Positions 28,833 to 38,386 of a DNA stretch of 64,000 nt are shown piece by piece (position 1 is the first letter of the stretch; each line of letters opens with the position of its first letter). Origin of the DNA: Sphingobacteriales bacterium (GTDB lineage Bacteria; Bacteroidota; Bacteroidia; Chitinophagales; UBA2359); assembly GCA_016700115.1 (NCBI GenBank), contig CP064999.1, positions 3,100,001 through 3,164,000 of the forward strand, read 5' to 3'. The notes beneath the pieces were generated by a model. The model did not search any database, was not told the origin of the DNA, and was given only the letters and a program-made list of their open reading frames with translations. The position numbers and the translations under genes were made by a program.

Positions 28833-29066
28833 CTATCCACCTGAAAAGGGTGGGAGAAAGGCTATTGTATCATTTTCTTTTAGCTCAGTTGGTTGGGATA
28901 TGATTTTCTGGTTGACAGCAAGAACATAATCTGAAGTAGTGAGTTGAGGAAACTTTTGGGAGAGATAATTAATAAGTTCAGTAGTTGAATGAATATTAGA
29001 AAGTTTAAAGGAATTGTTTCCAAAAATATCGGCAATTTGTCCGAAGGACAGAATGTTAATTTCCAT
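28833..29066 (-). CDS. moaD: MoaD molybdopterin synthase small subunit
   Basis: The 77-aa ubiquitin-fold protein ends in the diagnostic Gly-Gly (PPFSGG) that MoeB adenylates and that becomes thiocarboxylated. It supplies sulfur for molybdopterin. Its ATG (29064-29066) overlaps the 3' end of mobA by 11 bp, so translation is probably coupled. No moaE partner is in the window. Confidence 0.9.
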   Translation of the reverse strand: MEINILSFGQIADIFGNNSFKLSNIHSTTELINYLSQKFPQLTTSDYVLAVNQKIISQPTELKENDTIAFLPPFSGG

Positions 29067-29667
29067 GGGTTAAATTATTTAAGGCGTTTGTTACATCTGA
29101 AGGCGTATTGAGATTTGTGAAAAAAGTAGGAAAAAACAATGGATTGTTTTCAATATCAATTATGGAAGTTTCAAAATGTGAGATTATATTTTGAAGTTTA
29201 AGAACATTTTTTTGCAATAGAATTTCCCAGGCATCTAAACAAGAGGTATGATACATGCCAAAAAGTGGTTGAGGAACTCCCTGAAATTGAGTCAGAATAA
29301 TTTGAGCAGAATTGGATTGATTTAAGAACCATAGAATAGAATCAGATGTAATAAAAGGCATATCACAACTGAAAATAAAGATATAGTCATTTCTAACAGA
29401 ACTATGTTTTAATGCACTATAGATGCCTCCCGCCGGCCCTTTATTCTGATAATAATCGGGTATTACCTCAAAACCAAATTTCGAGTACCTATCGTTATTG
29501 GTAACAATAATTATAGAACTGAGAGCTTGTTTGATTTTTTGAATTATAAATTCGGCAAGTGTTTGTTGCCCAAATAACATCAACCCCTTGTCCTGCCCCA
29601 TTCGCGAACTTTTTCCTCCCGCAAGAATATAACCGGGTACAGTAGAAATTTGAGCAAGGTGATTCAT
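29056..29667 (-). CDS. mobA: MobA molybdenum cofactor guanylyltransferase
   Basis: The 203-aa nucleotidyltransferase starts with the NTP-binding motif LAGGKSSRMGQDKG, followed by the VTNN and VIPDYYQNKGPAGGIYSAL segments typical of MobA. It transfers GMP to molybdopterin. It is the first of a same-strand molybdenum cofactor series with moaD, the transporter and moeB. Its 3' end overlaps moaD. Confidence 0.9.
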   Translation of the reverse strand: MNHLAQISTVPGYILAGGKSSRMGQDKGLMLFGQQTLAEFIIQKIKQALSSIIIVTNNDRYSKFGFEVIPDYYQNKGPAGGIYSALKHSSVRNDYIFIFSCDMPFITSDSILWFLNQSNSAQIILTQFQGVPQPLFGMYHTSCLDAWEILLQKNVLKLQNIISHFETSIIDIENNPLFFPTFFTNLNTPSDVTNALNNLTHGN

Positions 29668-29714
29668 GTTTTAAGAATTAAAATCACTGAGATCGGCGCA
29701 ATAGTTTGTGATAG

Positions 29715-30599
29715 TTACTGTAAATATACCATGTTTTTCGCCGATTTTAAGGTATTGAGCAGCAAAGAAACCACAGTCATCGGCCCTACTCCTCCTGGAA
29801 CCGGGGTAATAAAACTGCATTTTGGGGCGACCTCTTTAAATTTTACATCGCCAACAATCCTATATCCAGTTTTTTTACTCGAGTCTTCTATTCTCGTAAT
29901 ACCCACATCAATTACTACGGCATCTTTTTTAACCATATTGCCTTTAATGAATTCTGGATTGCCAAGTGCAGCAATTAGTATATCAGCTCGTTTTGTGAAC
30001 TTTGGAAGATTTTTTGTGCGGCTATGACATAGGGTTACCGTACAGTTTCCGGGATAGGAATTTCTCGATAAAAGAATACTCATTGGTGTTCCTACGATAT
30101 TACTTCTTCCTACCACCACACATTCTTTGCCGGAAGTTTCAATGCCGTTTCTTTCAAGCAGAAGCATGATTCCCAAAGGAGTTGCAGGCAAATAACATGG
30201 CAAACCTTGAGCCATTCTTCCTATATTGATGGGATGAAATCCATCCACATCTTTGCGAAAATTCACGGCCTGGGTGATGTTATTTTCATTAATATGCTTT
30301 GGTAAAGGCAATTGAACAATAAAACCGTCAATTGCCGTGGATTTATTGAGCCGTTCAATGGTTGCTAATAGTTCACTTTCAGAAATGTCTTTACTTAGGT
30401 TGAGAATTGTCGAATCAAAACCAACTTCTTTACAAGCCCTGATTTTACTTTGTACATAAGTTTGACTTGCTCCGTCATCACCTACTAACACTGCTGCTAA
30501 ATGTGGAGTTTTCAATCCTGCTGATACAAGGGAATCAACTTCGGATTTGATTTCTTTTTTAATAATTTCTGCTAAATATTTCCCATCTAATAATTTCAT
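29715..30599 (-). CDS. folD: FolD bifunctional methylenetetrahydrofolate dehydrogenase/cyclohydrolase
   Basis: The 294-aa product starts at the ATG at 30597-30599 (MKLLDGKYLA), the conserved FolD start. A longer in-frame extension of 59 residues upstream does not look like the family. Motifs are TYVQSKIRACKEVGF (catalytic Lys), DGFIVQLPLPKHI, DVDGFHPINIGRM and PATPLGIMLLL, then a Rossmann GRSNIVGTPMSILL and the late TPVPGGVGPMTV. It interconverts 5,10-methylene-THF and 10-formyl-THF. The upstream gene has a terminator, so folD is probably transcribed from its own promoter. Confidence 0.95.
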   Translation of the reverse strand: MKLLDGKYLAEIIKKEIKSEVDSLVSAGLKTPHLAAVLVGDDGASQTYVQSKIRACKEVGFDSTILNLSKDISESELLATIERLNKSTAIDGFIVQLPLPKHINENNITQAVNFRKDVDGFHPINIGRMAQGLPCYLPATPLGIMLLLERNGIETSGKECVVVGRSNIVGTPMSILLSRNSYPGNCTVTLCHSRTKNLPKFTKRADILIAALGNPEFIKGNMVKKDAVVIDVGITRIEDSSKKTGYRIVGDVKFKEVAPKCSFITPVPGGVGPMTVVSLLLNTLKSAKNMVYLQ

Positions 30600-30639
30600 G
30601 TTCAATGTGTTCTGAAGTTGGATATAAAAAGGCAAAAAT

Positions 30640-30673
30640 ACAAAACCCTCAAAGCTAATACAACTTTGAGGGT
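30640..30673 (-). terminator. Intrinsic terminator after the universal stress protein gene
   Basis: A 10-bp stem (30645-30654 with 30664-30673, ACCCTCAAAG / CTTTGAGGGT) has a 9-nt loop and is followed on the minus strand by a T-rich stretch (A-rich upstream on plus). It lies about 24 bp past the stop codon. Confidence 0.75.
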
Positions 30674-30696
30674 AGATTATGCTGTATAAATCAGGC

Positions 30697-31542
30697 TTAT
30701 TTTCTAAAAGATAATAGTGGTATTTCTGTATGTTGGATAGTTTTCTGAGTGTTACTGGGGTTAAAAAGTTTTTCAAAAAATCCTCTTTTATGAGAAAGCA
30801 TGGAAATTATGTCAATTTCTGCTAACCCAACATAACTCATCATGCCATCATAGAGATCGGTGTTTAAAAGAATTTGGGCGCAAATAGTCAGTTCCGTCAG
30901 ACTTCTTAATTCATCTGCCAAAATTCGCAGATTGTTGGTTGCAATAGTTCGGGCTTTTTCACTAAGAACTATATGAACGAGGTGAACTTCTACATTAAAA
31001 GGTGTTACTATTTCTAGCAACCGAGCAAGAACCTCAATATCAGAATCGTCAAAATTTGAAAAATAAGCTACTTTGTGAATATTTTTAAATTTTGCATGTT
31101 CAGGAATAGCAAGTATTGGAATTGTGGCGTTCTCCAACATTTGAGAGGCATTACTACCCAAAAAAACTTCTTTAATGCCGCCGGCTCCTTTTGTTCCCAT
31201 TACAACTAATTCAGCTTGGGTTTCCAAAGCTGCGTGGCAAACATTAGTTACTAAATCGCCTTCCAACAGCAGCAAATCCACAGGTTGACCTATAATACCC
31301 AAGGCAGCTGCTGTTTCACGCATTTTTTTAAATTCAATATTCTTTTGATAAAGTTGTTCTTCTTTTTCATTATCAATGATAGCCTGTGCAGTTCTGGATG
31401 GTGCTCTTGGGTCTATGAGAGGCAATTGAAAAGTATGAACAGCAGTGATGTCTGCATTGAATTTGGAAGCTAGTCCTAAGGCAAAGGCATAAGCATTGTT
31501 GGCATTAACAGAATAATCTGTAGGAACCAAAAGGTTTCTCAT
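30697..31542 (-). CDS. Universal stress protein with two UspA domains
   Basis: The 281-aa cytoplasmic protein has two tandem UspA folds. The first begins RNLLVPTDYS and ends in the ATP-binding motif MGTKGAGGIKEVFLGSNASQM. The second (about 150-281) starts IHKVAYFSNF and ends MLSHKRGFFEKLFNPS, a weaker nucleotide-binding motif. Such double Usp proteins are common in Bacteroidota. A role in energy or redox stress is family knowledge, not proven here. Confidence 0.88.
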   Translation of the reverse strand: MRNLLVPTDYSVNANNAYAFALGLASKFNADITAVHTFQLPLIDPRAPSRTAQAIIDNEKEEQLYQKNIEFKKMRETAAALGIIGQPVDLLLLEGDLVTNVCHAALETQAELVVMGTKGAGGIKEVFLGSNASQMLENATIPILAIPEHAKFKNIHKVAYFSNFDDSDIEVLARLLEIVTPFNVEVHLVHIVLSEKARTIATNNLRILADELRSLTELTICAQILLNTDLYDGMMSYVGLAEIDIISMLSHKRGFFEKLFNPSNTQKTIQHTEIPLLSFRK

Positions 31543-31649
31543 AAAATGTGCTATTAAAATAGTTTGGCTTTCATTCTAAAGGCAATAATAGGTATAATCA
31601 GTAAAATAGTTGAGCGTTGTCAAAAAAAAATGAAAAAAAGTGAAGATTT

Positions 31650-31657
31650 TATATTTG
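31650..31657 (+). promoter_or_regulatory. Bacteroidota-type -7 box (TATATTTG) upstream of a secreted-protein gene
   Basis: The element matches the Bacteroidota sigma factor -7 consensus TAnnTTTG. It lies 157 bp upstream of the chosen start at 31814. No convincing TTTG at -33 is seen. Confidence 0.35.
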
Positions 31658-31813
31658 CAGATATTCACCTTTTCTCAGACCCTGCCTTTGATGATTGTAA
31701 GTAAACAAAAATCATTTAAAATTTAAAAAAACAAAACTGACATGAAAACCTCTTTCACTTCTTCAATTAAATCTTTAACCTTTTTTTCTAAAAACTTTTC
31801 AAAACAATTTACC

Positions 31814-32644
31814 ATGAAAAACTTAGTTCGTTTCTCTTTCGTTGCGCTGATTTTTGCGCTATTTCTAACTTCTTCTGCATTTGGACAATCTCAAAAGTGT
31901 TTCACTTTTACTAATGGAGAAAGCCAAAATGCCTCAGACCTTCATATTGAGTTAAGCAAAGGATCATGTACTATTAAAAACATTGATGCTCAAGGCAGAG
32001 TGGGCGGCGTGTTTAAAGGTATAGCAGGAGGCGGTTCAAACAAAATAGATTTGTATAACGGTACAGTACCTGTTGGAGGATCTGTTGAAGTTTGTTTCAG
32101 CTTTGATGGTACAGACCCTGATGTTAGAAAATGGTTCTGGTCTAAAGGAATGCAAAATAACGATCCGAAAAGACCCATTATGTTGGGAACAGTAAAAACC
32201 CCTCAAGCCGGTCAGACAATATTAACCTCCGTTACTCCGAATACAGATGGTGTTATTATCAATCCCAATGGAACTACTGTAGTAACAGTAAACACAGACA
32301 TTCCATACACAAACGGTGAAAATGTTGTAATATCAAATCCGACTACCACCAACAATAATCCGGTTAATAATAATCCTAACGCCAATTGTGCAGTAGATTG
32401 CAGTAAAATCAGCTATCGGTTGGGAACAGTTGCAACAGGTGGAGCTATATGTGTGGGTTTACCGGGCTCAGCTCCTGCCGGTGCAAGCATTACAGTTTCC
32501 GATGGAAAAGGTGGCACAACAACAGGTACAGCAAATGCAAACGGTTCGTTCCATATTGGTTGCGGCGGATTAAATGCTACACAAGGTGAGACGGTAACAG
32601 TAACAATTAACGGAGTAAGTTGCACGGTAATTGCCAGAAGATAA
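31814..32644 (+). CDS. Small secreted protein of unknown function
   Basis: The 276-aa product is chosen to start at the ATG at 31814 because it gives a clean signal peptide (hydrophobic run LVRFSFVALIFALF, ending SAFGQ). An in-frame ATG 24 codons upstream (31742) would precede it with a basic, Ser-rich stretch. The N-terminal half has a GGxxxCFSFDG-type beta domain; a Thr/Asn-rich linker (NNNPVNNNPN) follows; the C-terminal 80 residues form a cysteine-containing Ig-like domain with paired Cys (NCAVDCS, GAICVG, FHIGCGG, VSCTV). It is probably periplasmic or surface exposed. I recognise no family. Confidence 0.6.
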   Translation: MKNLVRFSFVALIFALFLTSSAFGQSQKCFTFTNGESQNASDLHIELSKGSCTIKNIDAQGRVGGVFKGIAGGGSNKIDLYNGTVPVGGSVEVCFSFDGTDPDVRKWFWSKGMQNNDPKRPIMLGTVKTPQAGQTILTSVTPNTDGVIINPNGTTVVTVNTDIPYTNGENVVISNPTTTNNNPVNNNPNANCAVDCSKISYRLGTVATGGAICVGLPGSAPAGASITVSDGKGGTTTGTANANGSFHIGCGGLNATQGETVTVTINGVSCTVIARR

Positions 32645-32809
32645 CACAAGATAGTCTTTACAAAAAGAATTTCTAAAAAAAGTTTTTGCCTCTCCGATCT
32701 TTGATTGGAGGGGCAATTTCAATTTGTAATGAAATGGGTTAAGCCCGGAGTATCAAAAAAAACAGTAACTTTAGGGCTTAATTTATCAAATTTTCTATAT
32801 TGAAGAATT

Positions 32810-33496
32810 ATGGCAAGATATGCGATTTCGGATATTCACGGTTGTTGCCACACTTTTAAAAAACTGCTTTTCGACACTTTAAAACTACAGAAAACGGATG
32901 AGCTTTATTTGCTCGGAGATTATATAGACAGAGGTCCGGATAGTAAAGGGGTAATTGATCTTATTTTAAAATTGAAAGAAGACGATTATCAGGTTCAATG
33001 TTTGATGGGCAATCATGAAATGATGATGATTAGCCTTTTAGATGAAGGAAACTATGATAAATTTAACTGGAGATTTCAAGGTGGAGAAGAAACACTTAAA
33101 AGTTTCAATACTAATTATATTGGGGATATTCCTGACAATTACCTAAGTTTTATTAAAAATCTACCATTATTCTTCGAGTTGGAAGATTATTTTTTAGTAC
33201 ATGCAGGTTTCAGATTTCAAAAAAGTGGTTTTTTAGATGATGAAATGTCTATGCTTTGGATTCGGAATTGGCATTATACTATTCGTCCTGAATTATTAGG
33301 AGGAAAAGTTATAATACACGGACACACTCCTACTCCTAAGAATGAAATAGAAAAAATGTTGGAAGCAACCCCTTTTTTGGTTTTAGATATTGATGCAGGT
33401 TGCGTTTACAACAATTTTCATGGGATGGGGTACTTGTGTGCCTTCAATATGGATGACCAAACTTTAGTGTTTGAACCCAATATAGATCAATCATAA
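32810..33496 (+). CDS. Serine/threonine phosphatase-like metallophosphoesterase
   Basis: The 228-aa enzyme shows the complete metallophosphoesterase set: DIHGC near residue 8, GDYIDRGPDS near 47, GNHEM near 75, HAGF near 125 and HGHTPTP near 160. This order is that of PPP-type bacterial phosphatases and ApaH-like enzymes. The substrate may be a phosphoprotein or a dinucleotide polyphosphate; sequence alone does not decide. It converges on the DEAD-box helicase gene with only 27 bp between stops. Confidence 0.88.
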   Translation: MARYAISDIHGCCHTFKKLLFDTLKLQKTDELYLLGDYIDRGPDSKGVIDLILKLKEDDYQVQCLMGNHEMMMISLLDEGNYDKFNWRFQGGEETLKSFNTNYIGDIPDNYLSFIKNLPLFFELEDYFLVHAGFRFQKSGFLDDEMSMLWIRNWHYTIRPELLGGKVIIHGHTPTPKNEIEKMLEATPFLVLDIDAGCVYNNFHGMGYLCAFNMDDQTLVFEPNIDQS

Positions 33497-33523
33497 AAAA
33501 AGGGATTGATTTTAATTCAGACC

Positions 33524-34801
33524 TTATTTGTTTTTTACCAAAGTCAGTTTTCTTCGAAGCTCAATTTTTTTGGTAAAGTACTCCTTCTCTGAAGCCGACT
33601 TCGATTTTGACTTAACATTACCAGATAGAACAGGCTCTTGCTGAGGAAGAATAATTATCGGGGTATCTTTTTTCCTTAAAATAGGCAATTCATTAACGGC
33701 AATTTTTTTCCTGATTAGTTTTTCTATACTTTGAAGATAAGGTTTTTCTTCTTCGGCGCAAAATGAAAGTGCTGTTCCTTTAGCACCGGCCCTTCCGGTT
33801 CTTCCTATTCTGTGTACATAAGTTTCAGGAACATTGGTCATGTCATAATTGATGACATATTCAAGGTCATCTACATCAATACCTCGTGCTGCAATATCTG
33901 TAGCAACTAAAATACGGGTGGTTTGAGCTTTGAAATTAGATAAAGCTCTTTGTCTTGCATTTTGACCTTTGTTACCGTGAATTGCTTCTGCCTTAATTTG
34001 ATTCTTCTGCAAAATTTTGACTACCTTATCTGCACCATGTTTTGTTCTCGTAAAAACTAATGCGGTTTTAATTGAAGAGTCATTCAGCACATCCACTAAA
34101 AGCTCAGGTTTTTGGTCTTTTTCAACAAAATAAATAAACTGTTGTATCAAGTCAACGGTGGAAGAAACGGGAGTAACAGAAACAGACATTGGATTATGCA
34201 AAATGGTCCCGGCAAGTTTGATAATTTCAGGGGGCATAGTTGCTGAGAAAAACAAAGACTGTCGCTTTTTAGGCAATGCAGCTAATATCTTTTTAACATC
34301 ATGAATGAATCCCATGTCCAACATCCTGTCTGCTTCATCAAGCACAAATATTTTTATGTCATTGAGACTGATTATTTTCTGGTTCATCAAATCTAACAGC
34401 CTTCCGGGGGTTGCTACCAGAATATCTGTTCCGGTTTGAAGTTCGAGTACTTGGGGGTTTTGGCTTACTCCTCCAAAAATAACTGTTGATTTTACTTTAA
34501 GGAATTTTCCATAAGCGTTAAAGCTATCGTTGATTTGAATGGCCAGTTCTCTGGTTGGTGTAACAATCAGGCTTTTTATTTTCCTGTTTCTATCTAAAGA
34601 CTTATTTTCGTTTAAGAGCTGGAGAATAGGAATTGCAAAAGCAGCAGTTTTTCCGGTTCCTGTTTGAGCACAACCAAGTAAATCAATCCCTTTTAGAACA
34701 ATCGGAATAGCTTGTGCTTGAATAGGAGTGGGGTTAGTATAGCCTTCATCGTTCAGAGATTTTAAAATAGGATCTATAATTTGAAGTGAACTAAATTGCA
34801 T
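33524..34801 (-). CDS. DEAD-box ATP-dependent RNA helicase
   Basis: The 425-aa protein carries the DEAD-box motifs in order: Q motif (GYTNPTPIQAQAIP), Walker A (AQTGTGKTAAF), PTRELA, DEAD in VLDEADRMLDMGF, SAT, ATDIAARGID and HRIGRTGRAG. The C-terminal tail is basic (KSKSKSASEKEYFTKK). The order and length match RhlE-like helicases involved in RNA turnover, ribosome assembly or cold growth. It has no operon partner. Confidence 0.93.
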   Translation of the reverse strand: MQFSSLQIIDPILKSLNDEGYTNPTPIQAQAIPIVLKGIDLLGCAQTGTGKTAAFAIPILQLLNENKSLDRNRKIKSLIVTPTRELAIQINDSFNAYGKFLKVKSTVIFGGVSQNPQVLELQTGTDILVATPGRLLDLMNQKIISLNDIKIFVLDEADRMLDMGFIHDVKKILAALPKKRQSLFFSATMPPEIIKLAGTILHNPMSVSVTPVSSTVDLIQQFIYFVEKDQKPELLVDVLNDSSIKTALVFTRTKHGADKVVKILQKNQIKAEAIHGNKGQNARQRALSNFKAQTTRILVATDIAARGIDVDDLEYVINYDMTNVPETYVHRIGRTGRAGAKGTALSFCAEEEKPYLQSIEKLIRKKIAVNELPILRKKDTPIIILPQQEPVLSGNVKSKSKSASEKEYFTKKIELRRKLTLVKNK

Positions 34802-34960
34802 ATTTTTTTAAATTGGTACGTGCGGGCATCGGATAAAATTTACAGAATGACCGCAAAAATTTTCACAAAGATATGGATATTATAGGAAAAAATTTAAAAA
34901 AAAGTAAAATCTGTGGGTTAATTTGGTTCAAATTTTCTTTTTAATAAATCTAAGCGCTAA

Positions 34961-34994
34961 AAAAGCCGCCCCATTGAACTATGAGGCGGCTTTT
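34961..34994. terminator. Terminator after the DUF1501 gene
   Basis: A 10-bp stem AAAAGCCGCC (34961-34970) / GGCGGCTTTT (34985-34994) has A and T tracts on both sides, so it can work in both directions. It lies about 38 bp past the DUF1501 gene stop. Confidence 0.8.
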
Positions 34995-35031
34995 ATGAAA
35001 AAAATAACTTTTTGATTTTATAGATAGGTTA

Positions 35032-36705
35032 TCACTCACCAACAGCAAAAAGGCGATTATAAGTTTTACCACCTGAATCAAGCTGATATATATATTCTCC
35101 CGCAGGCAAATTGTATTCCAGCCAGTTAAAATGAAACTTATAACTTCCCTTGTCATGATAGCTGTTGAACAAGGTAACCAAAGGTTGGGATGCTTTATTC
35201 ATAATACGTAAACGTACAGTGCCTCCTGACAAAATAGCGTATTTAATAGTTGTTGCCCCGTATTCTGAATAATCAGGTTGATGTCCGAGCAACACTGCAG
35301 TGTCGTTTGAACCAATACTTGGTTGGCAAGCGTTTACCAATCCTTCTATCCTTGTATGAACATGTCCCAAGACTGCATCAACTATTGCAGGGTGCATACA
35401 AAACCAATCCTGAAGTAAAGTAGAATAAATACGTCTAAAATCAATTTCATAAGGAATATTACCCGGTCCAACCCAATTGCTTTGTGCAATATTAGGAGCA
35501 GTTCCAACAAAGCCGTTTCCTTCTAAACCATCTCCTAATAAAATTACAGGTGCTGCCTCTCCATGATCAGTACCAAAAGAACCATTTTGAAAAACTCTTC
35601 TTCCGAACTCAGAATGGGTTGCAATTAAGACATCCTGATTATGCCCTGTAGCCTGAAGGTCGTTATAGAAGGCTTGTACTGCATTGCCTATCCGGTTAAA
35701 GAGCGTGTTTTGACCTGTTAGTTGGTTAGCATGTGTATCAAAACCGTCTATAGATACCATATACACTTTTGTGCCCAGGTTTCCTTTTATTAAACGGGCA
35801 ATGATTGCTAAATTTGTGGCTAAGGAATTGTTAGAGGGATAAGTAACTGCGGCAGTTGAAGAATCATAAGCAGATTTAATAGCTTGAGAATACCTAAAAG
35901 AGCTATTGGTAACTTGACGCATAAATCCTAATTCGCTTCCATAGAAACAATCAGGAAGATTTTCGGTGTCGTAAAGCTGTCCACTTTGTGCTATTTGGTA
36001 AAACTCGTTTGGATTATTAATTACTAAAGACATGCTTGTGTTTTCACCTCTAAACATGAGATTGCTTTCTGAACCTATCTGAATTGCAGGGGGAACACTT
36101 GGGGGGGCTTCGAGATATGCCGGATATTCTTGTTCAAGAAAACGTCCCAACCAACCTGAAGACCAATATTCATTAGTATTACTTGCAGTTGACCATATAT
36201 CAGATGATCTGAAATGAGAAAGGTTTTGTTGGGGATATGCAACGTTATGAATTACTTTCATTTTGCCGGCCAACCATAAAGGGTGCAGATTGGTTAGCCC
36301 GTTATGCATTCCAATTCCGGCATCATTGTCAAGCATCACAATGTTTCCCATAGGCAGAGCAATATCCGGACGATGAGTGGTATAAGTACCGTAATCATAA
36401 ACCGGTATTATAGTGTTTAGTCCGTCATTACCACCTTTAAGCCTGATTAGCACCAAAACCCTATCAGTATTGGCATTGCTCAATGCCGCCAATAAAGGAG
36501 ATCTGGCCAGGGCATGAATATTAAGTCCGTTGATAGTTAAGGAAGAACCAATTGCTGCCAAACCTCCGGTTAACAGGAAATTTCGACGGCTCCATGATTT
36601 ATGGGCTTTATCATGAAGTTTGCCATGTTCCAAAGCACTGCCGTCCTGTGTTTTTTCGTCAAGACCGGACTTAGATATATGATTGTGTTCGTGATGATCG
36701 CACAT
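35032..36705 (-). CDS. DUF1501 protein with twin-arginine signal
   Basis: The 557-aa protein begins with a His-rich stretch and a Tat-type signal, SRRNFLLTGGLAAIG, at about residues 38-52. It then shows DUF1501 features: RLKGGNDGLNTIIP, GIGMHNGL, HFRSSDIW and DTHANQLTGQ with late HSEFGRRV and GTDHG. The C-terminal 80 residues form a beta module resembling a sorting domain (LPAGEYIYQL ... RLFAVGE). DUF1501 belongs to the alkaline-phosphatase/sulfatase-like superfamily. It lies 14 bp downstream of a DUF1800 gene, the usual pairing in Bacteroidota. Function is unknown. Confidence 0.87.
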   Translation of the reverse strand: MCDHHEHNHISKSGLDEKTQDGSALEHGKLHDKAHKSWSRRNFLLTGGLAAIGSSLTINGLNIHALARSPLLAALSNANTDRVLVLIRLKGGNDGLNTIIPVYDYGTYTTHRPDIALPMGNIVMLDNDAGIGMHNGLTNLHPLWLAGKMKVIHNVAYPQQNLSHFRSSDIWSTASNTNEYWSSGWLGRFLEQEYPAYLEAPPSVPPAIQIGSESNLMFRGENTSMSLVINNPNEFYQIAQSGQLYDTENLPDCFYGSELGFMRQVTNSSFRYSQAIKSAYDSSTAAVTYPSNNSLATNLAIIARLIKGNLGTKVYMVSIDGFDTHANQLTGQNTLFNRIGNAVQAFYNDLQATGHNQDVLIATHSEFGRRVFQNGSFGTDHGEAAPVILLGDGLEGNGFVGTAPNIAQSNWVGPGNIPYEIDFRRIYSTLLQDWFCMHPAIVDAVLGHVHTRIEGLVNACQPSIGSNDTAVLLGHQPDYSEYGATTIKYAILSGGTVRLRIMNKASQPLVTLFNSYHDKGSYKFHFNWLEYNLPAGEYIYQLDSGGKTYNRLFAVGE

Positions 36706-36719
36706 AATAATGATAGTAG

Positions 36720-38186
36720 TTAAGTGAGTTGAAATTCTGGTAATCTAATCAGGTAGCCAAGTAATGCAGCAATTTGGTCAGACGCTTCCGGCCAATCCAG
36801 GTTCCATGAATAATCCTGAAAATAGTTTTCAGGAATGTCAGCTTTAAAAACTTGTGTTGCGCTGTCATACATAGCTGAATCTGAAAGTCCGTTAGGCAAA
36901 AGATAGTCAGCTATGGCTGCAGCTACTATAGCCGGGTCATTTGAGTCATTGGTCAAATCTTTAGCAAGTTGAACCCAGTTATCTTCAGTAGCAGCATTTA
37001 CTCCGGATGCCAGATAATCGCTTACGATATCCCATCGTCTTGTAAGAGTATCCTCTGTTATCCATGCGTGATGTCCCGGCCAACCTGCTACGTCAATTGG
37101 TTCATATAAAACCTGACCGAGCAAACCACAACCGTCTGCTATATAGTTTAACAGAGTATCGTCATAACTTATATTTAGTTGATGAAGGAGACCTGTAAAA
37201 AAGGCAGCAGGGCTTTTAATTGTTGCTCCTATAAAAATATCGTCAAAGAAGTGATTGCTTTTGAACAATTGCTTAAAAACAGGAACAAGTTCAAAATTAC
37301 TATTGATGAAAGTAGTGGCTAAAGCGGAAACGATGGTTTCATCTGCCTGAGGATAAACGAAGTGCTGATAAATTTTACGGCAAATGTGATGGGCCACTTC
37401 ACTGGCGCGGTATTGGAACAAAATGTCGTGAAGGTCGTCATAGTTCCAGTTGCCGGTTTGGCCAAAAATGGTTTTACTATTGGTATCAAATCGTGTCGGG
37501 TCGAACCATGCATCAATACAAGAACCGCCGGATGCCCGCCAACCTGTCAAAGCACGGGAAGCGGCGACAATATCAGCTTGAGTATATCCTATTCCTTCTC
37601 CAAGTGTAAATAACTCGAATAGTTCTCGGGCATAGTTTTCATTGGGATTGTTTTTAGTACTTAAAGCTCCATCTAAATACATCAGCATAGCCGGTGTTTT
37701 TCCTATTTCATAAACAAAATCTTTAAAATTTGCCAATCCATATTGTTGAAGACAACGGTGATACTGATAAAGATATTTGGAACAGGTATAAGTACTCCAA
37801 CCGGTAACGAAATGGTTGTGCCAAAACAAAACTAATTTATCTCTGAACCCATTGACGGTGATATCTGTGAGCAGTCTTCTTCTCCATTCGCGCATGTGAT
37901 TTCTGGCTTCGTTTCCAAATTCGGCAGCACTTGTATAACCATATAAAGGAATTAAGGTATAGTCTGCCCAAATTGGAGTAGGGGATAGGGGTAAGGCTGC
38001 TGCCTGATCTACAATCTGGTCAATCAAGGCAGAAGGAGTCAATAACAAAGCAGCTTCTACTTGTTGAGGTGTTGCACCTACACCCATTCTTCTGTAAAGA
38101 TGCTGAATTCGCAGTTTATTCCATGGCTTGGAAACAGAGGGAACATAAGGACTTATATTTCCTGTAATGCAATCTGTTGTTGACAT
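36720..38186 (-). CDS. DUF1800 domain protein
   Basis: This is a 488-aa protein. Family features include RMGVGATPQQVEAAL near residue 32, FWHNHFVTGW, NENYARELFELFTLG and ALTGWRASGG. The sequence matches DUF1800 over nearly its whole length. No clear signal peptide is visible. It is followed after 14 bp by the DUF1501 gene, a conserved pair in this phylum, so the two products probably work together. The biochemical role is not known. Confidence 0.87.
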   Translation of the reverse strand: MSTTDCITGNISPYVPSVSKPWNKLRIQHLYRRMGVGATPQQVEAALLLTPSALIDQIVDQAAALPLSPTPIWADYTLIPLYGYTSAAEFGNEARNHMREWRRRLLTDITVNGFRDKLVLFWHNHFVTGWSTYTCSKYLYQYHRCLQQYGLANFKDFVYEIGKTPAMLMYLDGALSTKNNPNENYARELFELFTLGEGIGYTQADIVAASRALTGWRASGGSCIDAWFDPTRFDTNSKTIFGQTGNWNYDDLHDILFQYRASEVAHHICRKIYQHFVYPQADETIVSALATTFINSNFELVPVFKQLFKSNHFFDDIFIGATIKSPAAFFTGLLHQLNISYDDTLLNYIADGCGLLGQVLYEPIDVAGWPGHHAWITEDTLTRRWDIVSDYLASGVNAATEDNWVQLAKDLTNDSNDPAIVAAAIADYLLPNGLSDSAMYDSATQVFKADIPENYFQDYSWNLDWPEASDQIAALLGYLIRLPEFQLT

Positions 38187-38386
38187 AGGCTTCGATAAAT
38201 TTAAGGAAGTTTTGGAAGACCTTTTTGCTTTAACTTATTCGGTTGATTTCTGTTCTGCGTCCTTTTCAAGGCCAAGTTAGCCAATTTTTTTTCAAATAAT
38301 TTTTGGAGTATTATTTTTTGCAAAAAAAATTCCGATTTTACACATTGATTTCGAGGGTTATCAAATTTCACTTAAATTCTGAGACA

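Noticed and set aside
29715..30776. Long form of FolD with a 59-residue N-terminal extension
   Set aside because: The extension covers the upstream terminator region and does not belong to the family; the ATG at 30597-30599 gives the normal length.
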